A DNA stretch of 64,000 bases. Origin: a virus. The number at the start of each line of letters is the position of its first letter. Positions within the stretch are counted from its first letter, which is position 1. The stretch covers positions 112,211-176,210 of IMG/VR virus record IMGVR_UViG_3300034082_004296. One strand, 5' to 3'. The notes beneath the pieces are model-generated. The model worked only from the letters and a program-made list of their open reading frames with translations, made no database searches and was not told where the DNA came from. A program made the translations under genes and the position numbers. Of the stretch, positions 59,065 through 64,000 are shown one piece after another.

Positions 59065-59374
59065 TTTTGATCAATTCGTAACTTCCATTAAAACTAACGA
59101 AAATTCAGACCTTGACTGGAGCGATAAGAATTGGGACGAAGCGGGCATGGATGCCGAAAATCCACCTAACTCTGGTCTGGAAGGAACTAGCGCAGAAACA
59201 ATGGATTATACTGCAGGTGACTATGGAGAAACCAGTGATGAAGTAGAAATTGAGGAAGATGAGACTGAGGTTGATCGTACAGCCAAATCTAAGGAGGAGA
59301 CCGATATGATAAAAGCCTTAATTGACGACCTTACTGATCGTGTATCAAACCTTGAAAAAATAAAACAAACGTAA
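59045..59374 (+). CDS. Small acidic tagged coiled-coil protein (109 aa)
   Basis: The N-terminus MGITIINFDQFVTSIKTNE resembles the tag (N-F-x-x-F), but the site is I-x-x-x-E rather than L-x-E. An acidic Gly/Tyr-rich middle (YTAGDYGETSDEVEIEEDE) leads to a C-terminal helix IKALIDDLTDRVSNLEKI, which closely matches the helix of the 58354 protein (IDDLTERVKKLE). A likely paralogue in a head-core set. It begins inside the preceding gene. Confidence 0.55.
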   Translation: MGITIINFDQFVTSIKTNENSDLDWSDKNWDEAGMDAENPPNSGLEGTSAETMDYTAGDYGETSDEVEIEEDETEVDRTAKSKEETDMIKALIDDLTDRVSNLEKIKQT

Positions 59375-59382
59375 TTTCTTAA

Positions 59383-59820
59383 ATGTGTCAGTTAATAAGA
59401 GTAAAGAGCATTCCTCTTTTTGAGGAATATTGTAGAAAAAACGATATCGATGGTAAAGAGATAGAAGCGATTGTATCTGACATCCCATTAAAATTAAAAG
59501 TTGCTTCAACTCAACAGAGCCAAATTAAGGGTTATAGTGGAGCCATGGACGAACCTTCTGAAAATACTGGGATGCTTTTTATATATGATGACGATCAGCC
59601 TCTTTCTTTTTGGATGAAGGACGTCAAGTTTCCTCTAGACATCATCTTTTTTGACAGCTATATGCGATACATTGACCACCATACAATGGATCCAGGAAAT
59701 GACGTAGACGAGAAAGACCTTCCGCAATACCATTCTAAAGAACCTGCAAGATTTGCAGTAGAACTTCCTGGCGGTTGGTGCGAAAAAAACATGACACCAG
59801 ATTGTAAACTTTCCTTTTAA
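59383..59820 (+). CDS. DUF192-family protein (145 aa)
   Basis: The core pattern ENTGMLFIYDDDQPLSFWMK followed by DVKFPLDIIFFDSYMRYI is the DUF192 signature ('G-M-L-F', 'F-W-M-k-n-t', 'P-L-D-i-i-F-i-d'). The end AVELPGGWCEKN matches 'v-l-E-l-p-a-G'. Function of the family is not known. There is no signal peptide, unlike most bacterial members. A phage copy is unusual; it may have come from a host. It follows the acidic tagged set after 8 bases and could be co-expressed late. Confidence 0.75.
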   Translation: MCQLIRVKSIPLFEEYCRKNDIDGKEIEAIVSDIPLKLKVASTQQSQIKGYSGAMDEPSENTGMLFIYDDDQPLSFWMKDVKFPLDIIFFDSYMRYIDHHTMDPGNDVDEKDLPQYHSKEPARFAVELPGGWCEKNMTPDCKLSF

Positions 59821-59828
59821 TTTAGTAC

Positions 59829-59834
59829 TATAAC
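59829..59834 (+). promoter_or_regulatory. TATAAC -10-like before ligase
   Basis: TTAGTACTATAACTAAAAGGAAAA before the ATG at 59849; the motif is followed by an AAAAGGA stretch that can serve as a Shine-Dalgarno, rare in this window. Marks the start of an early-type unit. Confidence 0.35.
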
Positions 59835-59848
59835 TAAAAGGAAAAACT

Positions 59849-61150
59849 ATGCACCATACCCAAGATTTTAAAGAACTTCGAGAATTCGTCAATGAGATGA
59901 ATTCGTCAAACTCTACAAATCACAAAGTTGATATTTTAACCAAATATCAATATCATCCATTCATTAAGAGGATCCTATTTTATACATATCATCCATATTG
60001 GAACTTTGGTGTGACTTCAGATAATCTTAAAAAACGCGAAGATCTTATTGCTCCAATGGAAGTATATGATGACTTTTTTATGATGCTTGACGATTTTAAT
60101 AAGCGCAACTTGACGGGTCACTCTGCGATTGAAGCAATAAATCGTTTTATTAAGGATTATGAAGAGTGGGCAGATCTAATCTACCAAATAATCGATCGTA
60201 ACCTTGAGACCCGAGCGACAGTCACTCTAATTAATCGAGTAAATCCTAAATTTATTCCAACTTTTGAGGTTGCCTTGGCTCATGACGCGGCTAAAGTAAA
60301 GGGCGTAGATATCTTCGACGGTACCTGGTTCGTTTCTAGAAAACTAGACGGAGTCCGATGTATCTGCTTTATTCAAGATGGCAAAGCACGATTCTTTTCA
60401 CGTAACGGCAAGGAGTTCCTAACTCTTGGAAAAGTTGCAAAGGAAATCAAACGCTTAGGGATCACTGATCTTGTTTTAGATGGTGAACTATGTCTTATGA
60501 ATGAAGATGGCTCAGATGACTTCCAGGGAATCCTGAAACAGATACAACGTAAGGACCATACTATCGAGAACCCAAGATACCAAATTTTTGATATCCTACT
60601 GCCTGAAGAATTTGCTGGTGACCTTGATTCTTACCTATTTTCTTCTAGAATAGAAGGCCGAACTCAATGGCTAAATCTAGACGATTCAAATATTTTGGAA
60701 ATGTTACCTCAAGTTAGAATCACTGATGAAGATGCACTTGAGGAGCTAAAGGCCCAATCTAAGGATTCTAATTGGGAAGGACTTATCGCTAGGCGAGATA
60801 CTCGATACAAATCGGGTCGATCTAAAGACATGTTAAAAATCAAAGAGTTTTTTGATGCGGAATATGTGGTGACTGGCCTGATCATGGGACCGCAACGAGT
60901 AATCGTAAACGGTAAAGAGATTGAAGAGGAGATGTTAAGCGCTGTCACAATAGATCATGAAGGATCTCAAGTTCAAGTAGGAAGCGGCTTCACAATAGAA
61001 CAACGTCGTCACTATTATCAAAATATGGGAGAGATTATGGGAGCTACTATTACTGTGCAGTATTTTGAAACTACGACCGACCAGCATGGAAACCATTCTT
61101 TAAGATTTCCAGTATTTAAAGGGAACCATGGAAAAACTCGCAGTATATAA
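59849..61150 (+). CDS. ATP-dependent DNA ligase (433 aa)
   Basis: Motif I is KLDGVR at residues 165-170, with K165 the likely adenylated Lys. Motif III-type FFSRNGKEFLTLGK and motif IV-type LVLDGELCLMNEDG follow. Then WEGLIARRDTRYKSGRSKDM and LKIKEFFDAEYVVTG give the 'E-G-x-x-x-R' and 'K-x-K' endings of nucleotidyltransferase ligases. It seals nicks during phage DNA replication and repair. An N-terminal domain of about 140 residues precedes the core, and its length is close to T4 gp30 (487 aa). Begins an early-type operon. Confidence 0.85.
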   Translation: MHHTQDFKELREFVNEMNSSNSTNHKVDILTKYQYHPFIKRILFYTYHPYWNFGVTSDNLKKREDLIAPMEVYDDFFMMLDDFNKRNLTGHSAIEAINRFIKDYEEWADLIYQIIDRNLETRATVTLINRVNPKFIPTFEVALAHDAAKVKGVDIFDGTWFVSRKLDGVRCICFIQDGKARFFSRNGKEFLTLGKVAKEIKRLGITDLVLDGELCLMNEDGSDDFQGILKQIQRKDHTIENPRYQIFDILLPEEFAGDLDSYLFSSRIEGRTQWLNLDDSNILEMLPQVRITDEDALEELKAQSKDSNWEGLIARRDTRYKSGRSKDMLKIKEFFDAEYVVTGLIMGPQRVIVNGKEIEEEMLSAVTIDHEGSQVQVGSGFTIEQRRHYYQNMGEIMGATITVQYFETTTDQHGNHSLRFPVFKGNHGKTRSI

Positions 61151-61457
61151 TAGCATGTCATTCAATAAGAAAAGAGTACCCGAATTAAGTGAACTAAAGA
61201 GAAAACATGCAGAACTTGGAGATGCTTATCTAGAGCAGTTCCTATCTGGTGACGCAATAATTGGTCCAATTGATTCTGGTAAATATTTAGATGATTATAT
61301 CAAATCAAAGGATCCAAATAAACTTGAACCAATACCTCAAGTACTCTCTCTTCTTATCGAAGCCAAGGAATTGCTCCTAAATAGAGGCAGTTCAAAATAC
61401 ATGGAAGATTTTAATGATCTACAAAAAGTAATTAATTCAATAACAAATAAACAGTAA
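61128..61457 (+). CDS. Hypothetical protein (109 aa)
   Basis: The ATG at 61128 overlaps the ligase end by 23 bases; the ATG at 61155 (MSFNKKRVPELSEL) is an alternative start 4 bases after the ligase stop. Helical, with KKRVPELSELKRKHAELGDA and an ordered end. No motif recognised. Packed in the ligase operon, so probably a DNA-metabolism-timed gene. Confidence 0.45.
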   Translation: MEKLAVYNSMSFNKKRVPELSELKRKHAELGDAYLEQFLSGDAIIGPIDSGKYLDDYIKSKDPNKLEPIPQVLSLLIEAKELLLNRGSSKYMEDFNDLQKVINSITNKQ

Positions 61458-61460
61458 ATT

Positions 61461-61661
61461 ATGTATTACATCGCAAAAGTAAAGTTTGAGACAATTGATG
61501 ATCAAACAGGCCGACCTAAAAAGATTTATGAACAGTATCTAGTTGATGCTGGATCAATCTCTGAAGCAGAAGAGCTGCTAAAAGAGAGATTTAAAGATTC
61601 AATTGCTGAGTTTTCAGTAGTGAGTGTAGTTGAGTCTAAAATCATGGGAGTAGTTAAGTAA
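61461..61661 (+). CDS. Small hypothetical protein (66 aa)
   Basis: The pattern YYIAKVKFETIDDQTGRPKK, then EQYLVDAGSISEAEELLKER and IAEFSVVSVVESKIMGVV, is a compact alpha/beta protein with 'E-A-E-x-L-l' helix, as in small phage proteins that recur near replication genes. No function known. Begins 3 bases after the previous stop and 2 bases before the next start. Confidence 0.5.
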   Translation: MYYIAKVKFETIDDQTGRPKKIYEQYLVDAGSISEAEELLKERFKDSIAEFSVVSVVESKIMGVVK

Positions 61662-61663
61662 TT

Positions 61664-61966
61664 ATGAAAAGGATGCCTACCCGAACCTCTGAAAAAGTAT
61701 ATGATGTGCTTTGTAAGTTTGCAGAAGCAAGTCCAAACCATTATGAAAAGGAGACATTTGTCTTTCATTTTGGAGTATTAAGCACCACCTCTTCCAAATA
61801 TAAGTTAAACTGTATGGATGATGCACAACGCTCATTTATATGTAATGATGAAGGAAAGATGTGGGTTGATGGAAGCAATGCAGGTAGAGTCAATTCGATC
61901 CTACGTAAGATCTCAGAAGAAATGGTTTCCCAAAGAGTCAGCGATGAAGTTCAACGTTCCAATTGA
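61664..61966 (+). CDS. Hypothetical protein (100 aa)
   Basis: The sequence (RTSEKVYDVLCKFAEASPNH, then YEKETFVFHFGV) has no motif I recognise. The end (ILRKISEEMVSQRVSDEV) is helical. It overlaps the next gene by 23 bases in another frame, so its last residues share DNA with that start. Part of the ligase operon. Confidence 0.45.
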   Translation: MKRMPTRTSEKVYDVLCKFAEASPNHYEKETFVFHFGVLSTTSSKYKLNCMDDAQRSFICNDEGKMWVDGSNAGRVNSILRKISEEMVSQRVSDEVQRSN

Positions 61967-62372
61967 GAAAGATACCCTTTTTGCACAGGAGCTTTTTGCT
62001 CTCATTTCAGAACACGTATCTGACCTTGCTGATGAGCATGAGAAACTTCCAAACAAGATCATTTTTAGTGGAGCTCTTGGCAAAGAGCTCCATGATTTTA
62101 TCCTAGACAAAGAGTGGAATTTTAAAGGCTTTGGTCTTGATCGGGTGAATGGAATAGTAGATTCAGTCACCTTCAAGTACGATAAACCCTTTACTCAGAC
62201 TGAGAATAGGTTCGGTACAACATTTGAAGGAGGAACCTTACACGACAAGACAATAAACGGGATTCCTGGACCGGTGACGGCACAAAAGATAATCTCATCA
62301 TATTCTCAACCTAGTTTCTTAATAGAGAGAACAGTTAGACCCGAAAAACGAATATTATTAAGTAGACCATGA
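61944..62372 (+). CDS. Hypothetical protein (142 aa)
   Basis: I chose the ATG at 61944 (MKFNVPIEKDTLFAQELFAL) because the longer in-frame start at 61818 would bury most of the preceding gene. The protein has helical segments at the N-terminus, then FSGALGKELHDFIL and KGFGLDRVNGIVDSVTFKYD, with a basic C-terminus (IERTVRPEKRILLSRP). No motif recognised. Stop overlaps the next start (ATGA). Confidence 0.5.
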   Translation: MKFNVPIEKDTLFAQELFALISEHVSDLADEHEKLPNKIIFSGALGKELHDFILDKEWNFKGFGLDRVNGIVDSVTFKYDKPFTQTENRFGTTFEGGTLHDKTINGIPGPVTAQKIISSYSQPSFLIERTVRPEKRILLSRP

Positions 62373-62890
62373 GCACAGTTCGATTTATCGCTGATCTTCA
62401 TCTTGGCCACGCTAACATGGCCAAACATCGAGGTTTTTCTTCAGTCGAGGAGCACGATGAGTACCTAATAAAAAAGTGGAACTCTATTGTGGTGAAGAGA
62501 GACTTGACATATATCCTAGGCGACGTGACAATGGAATCCAAAAAAGAGTATCCAGTATTGGATCGTCTACATGGTCGAAAGATAGTGGTTGGTGGCAATC
62601 ATGATAAACCAAATCACACTAAGGAATTACTAAATCATGTAGAATCGATAGTCGGCATGGTGCAGTACAAAGGAATCTTTTTGACCCACTGCCCTGTGCA
62701 TCCAAGGGAAATGGAATACCGAATCAAACATAACATTCACGGCCACATCCATGAAAACAGGATAGAGCATAAGTTTCGTCTTTTTGGAGTAGCCCTATTT
62801 GCAATACCCGATCGACGATATCACTGTGTCTCGTGTGAGCATATTGATTATACTCCAGTGACCTTAAAAGAATTAGGAATATTACGATGA
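62369..62890 (+). CDS. Calcineurin-like metallophosphoesterase (173 aa)
   Basis: All metal-site motifs are present: ADLHLGH (residues 8-14), GDVT (51-54), GGNHDK (75-80), LTHCP (105-109) and IHGHIHE (123-129). The fold binds two metal ions and hydrolyses phosphoester bonds. Small single-domain members like this are common in phages and act on nucleotides, nucleic acid ends or proteins; the substrate here is unknown. Coupled by ATGA overlap to both neighbours, in the ligase operon. Confidence 0.85.
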   Translation: MSTVRFIADLHLGHANMAKHRGFSSVEEHDEYLIKKWNSIVVKRDLTYILGDVTMESKKEYPVLDRLHGRKIVVGGNHDKPNHTKELLNHVESIVGMVQYKGIFLTHCPVHPREMEYRIKHNIHGHIHENRIEHKFRLFGVALFAIPDRRYHCVSCEHIDYTPVTLKELGILR

Positions 62891-63297
62891 TTAAGAAGAT
62901 ACTTTCAATACTTGATTGGGATCTTTGGCACCGCATTAAGGGTGGAAGTCGACCGTTAGATACTGACTATAAATTTAAAAAAGAAGAAAAGATGAAAACT
63001 AAAATAATCGAAGTATGTGTGGGAATAGGCGCAAACCAATTCTTTCCAGAATACGTTAGGGTAGCCGTTCCCGTCTTGACAAAAAAGGAGAGAGAAAAAC
63101 TTTTAGCTAATATGATGAAGGGCGATGTAGAACTAGGGCTTTATTCAGATCAGGCTCCATGCAAGTTTGACCATAATGGAGAGTGTCTTATTTGTGATGC
63201 TTGGCCTGACGCTTGTGCACATCAGAGGTATTTAAAGGGAGACTATTCAATTGAGTCAAAGGAGGAACTTGAAAAAATGTTTAACGGTAAAGTATGA
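62887..63297 (+). CDS. Hypothetical protein with Cys/His cluster (136 aa)
   Basis: Starts inside the previous stop (ATGA). A second ATG at 62992 (MKTKIIEVCVGIGANQFFPE), after a purine-rich stretch, is also possible and would give 101 residues. The C-terminal part has CKFDHNGECLICDAW and DACAHQ: four Cys and two His in a short span, suggesting a zinc site. Basic to neutral otherwise. No family recognised. Confidence 0.45.
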   Translation: MIKKILSILDWDLWHRIKGGSRPLDTDYKFKKEEKMKTKIIEVCVGIGANQFFPEYVRVAVPVLTKKEREKLLANMMKGDVELGLYSDQAPCKFDHNGECLICDAWPDACAHQRYLKGDYSIESKEELEKMFNGKV

Positions 63298-63872
63298 ATA
63301 AAGAAACAAAATTTAAGGTAGGTGAAAAGGCTCACAAAACAAAGGGATATAAATTTCCTTGCACCATTGTAGGTGTGTTTGAAACAATTAAAGGAGACAT
63401 CAGAGTTGTTGGTGAAATGGATGAGTATGGATTACTACACATCTTCAACGAGGATCAGTTGGAACACGTTGAACAAAAAGTTATGAATAAAGAACAGATT
63501 ATTAATGAGGCATATGAGAATTATGTTAGAAATACACCAGAACAACATGTTGTAGGTTCAGATTCCGACCCTATGAGACAGTGTATGGTTTGGAAAAGAA
63601 AAACAGATTCATCAAGTGGTTATCCAATACTAGAAAGACTTTTACAAGAACAATTCATCAACAAATGTAAAACCGATCCTGAGTTCTCCGAAAAGTGGGG
63701 ATTGAAAATTGAGGAACGGGAGTTGAGTGAAAGTGAAAGATTATTAATATTTTTGAACGAGGCAGAAAGTTTAACTATACCAACTACAACTGAAGAATTA
63801 GACAATTACGAAATCCCAACCAAACTAATCACACTAACATACAAAGATACTATAATAGAAAGTTATGAATAA
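63294..63872 (+). CDS. Fused two-part hypothetical protein (192 aa)
   Basis: Residues 1-62 (KFKVGEKAHKTKGYKFPCTI, then VVGEMDEYGLLHIFNEDQL) look like a small SH3/KOW-type domain often found alone in phages. At residue 64 an internal Met begins MNKEQIINEAYENYV, which also opens the next gene. The rest (residues 64-192) is acidic and helical, with ERLLQEQFINKCKTDPEFSE. This layout suggests an in-frame fusion of two genes, or a second start at 63483. Overlaps the previous gene by ATGA. Confidence 0.5.
   Translation: MNKETKFKVGEKAHKTKGYKFPCTIVGVFETIKGDIRVVGEMDEYGLLHIFNEDQLEHVEQKVMNKEQIINEAYENYVRNTPEQHVVGSDSDPMRQCMVWKRKTDSSSGYPILERLLQEQFINKCKTDPEFSEKWGLKIEERELSESERLLIFLNEAESLTIPTTTEELDNYEIPTKLITLTYKDTIIESYE
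63477..63521 (+). repeat. Direct repeat of a start region, copy 1
   Basis: AAAGTTATGAATAAAGAACA and following bases repeat at 63859-63903 with a few changes. Both contain ATG with the same reading frame and codons (MNKEQII). Copy spacing 382 bp. Confidence 0.75.
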
Positions 63873-63903
63873 AGAACAGATTATTGATGAGGTGTATGAG
63901 AAT
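63859..63903 (+). repeat. Direct repeat of a start region, copy 2
   Basis: Second copy; covers the start codon of the last gene in the window (63865). Confidence 0.75.
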
Positions 63904-64000
63904 TTTATTGATAAAACCAAAGGATTAAATCTTAATTTAGAAATCAATAAAGACATTATAGTTGTAGAAGGACCTATTTACCATGCAACCCCTAGATTAT
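63865..64000 (+). CDS. Hypothetical protein, 3'-truncated by window end
   Basis: ATG at 63865 overlaps the preceding stop by 8 bases. The first 15 residues (MNKEQIIDEVYENFI) match the internal start of the previous gene. The reading frame runs to the window end without a stop (45 codons seen: then DKTKGLNLNLEINKDIIVVE). Function cannot be judged. Confidence 0.5.
   Translation, partial: MNKEQIIDEVYENFIDKTKGLNLNLEINKDIIVVEGPIYHATPRL

Noticed and set aside
61818-61943. Longer N-terminus for the 61944 gene
   Set aside because: It would overlap most of the 61664 gene, and its extra residues look like out-of-frame translation.
1-64000. tRNA genes, insertion sequences, integrase or attachment sites
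   Set aside because: No cloverleaf-like sequence, transposase motif, terminal inverted repeats or recombinase was seen by reading; a tRNA scan was not possible here.

Overview
The window is a continuous, densely packed and visibly AT-rich stretch of a tailed-phage genome. It carries a recognisable T4-like (contractile-tail) structural core: a large terminase with Walker and nuclease motifs, a gp6/J-like baseplate wedge protein, a gp15-like tail terminator, a gp26-family baseplate protein, a gp19/gp54-like tail-tube domain, and a run of very large tail or baseplate proteins. The host is probably a member of the Bacteroidota. The evidence is a secreted CUB protein with the C-terminal layout of type IX secretion substrates, a bS21 ribosomal protein, and start codons preceded by A/T-rich leaders rather than Shine-Dalgarno sequences. 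I saw no tRNA, CRISPR array, insertion sequence or integrase. No gene-free gap exceeds about 120 bases.

Layout. 1-16 kb: giant virion proteins (one of 1813 aa) ending in a collagen-repeat fibre. 16-23 kb: a reverse-strand gene, an LamG-like virion protein, the gp15-like protein, a cluster of small proteins with capsid-targeting-like N-termini, and a tail-tube-like protein. 23-25.5 kb: two glycosyltransferases and a sulfotransferase. 25.5-32.5 kb: a reverse-strand island with three repeat-built adhesins, a fibre-tip protein and an amidoligase-like/pentapeptide protein. 32.6-37.2 kb: baseplate wedge, putative small terminase, large terminase. 37.3-41.3 kb: a sigma factor, membrane and lipoproteins, and small virion-like proteins. 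41.4-47.3 kb: gp26-like protein, a tape-measure-sized low-complexity protein, a membrane-anchored coiled-coil protein, and a large virion protein. 47.4-59.8 kb: further capsid-targeted candidates mixed with FkbM methyltransferase, GT-B-like glycosyltransferase, the CUB protein, a pre-toxin-like hydrophobic protein, an ATP-grasp-like protein, bS21, a NUDIX hydrolase, a two-domain peptidoglycan hydrolase and three acidic coiled-coil proteins. 59.8-64 kb: DNA ligase, metallophosphoesterase and small early-type genes.

The most interesting pattern is a recurring N-terminal tag. About ten unrelated proteins start with an aromatic-rich segment ending in L/I-x-E at residues 10-17, closely resembling the T4 capsid-targeting propeptide cut by the gp21 protease. 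The passengers include a NUDIX hydrolase, a peptidoglycan hydrolase, a Cys-rich protein and unknown folds. This suggests a large set of proteins packaged in the head and possibly delivered with the DNA. A second pattern is a repeated GATAAATAA-type element, usually about 13-22 nt before start codons on both strands. It resembles the T4 late promoter TATAAATA and could be read by the sigma factor encoded here.
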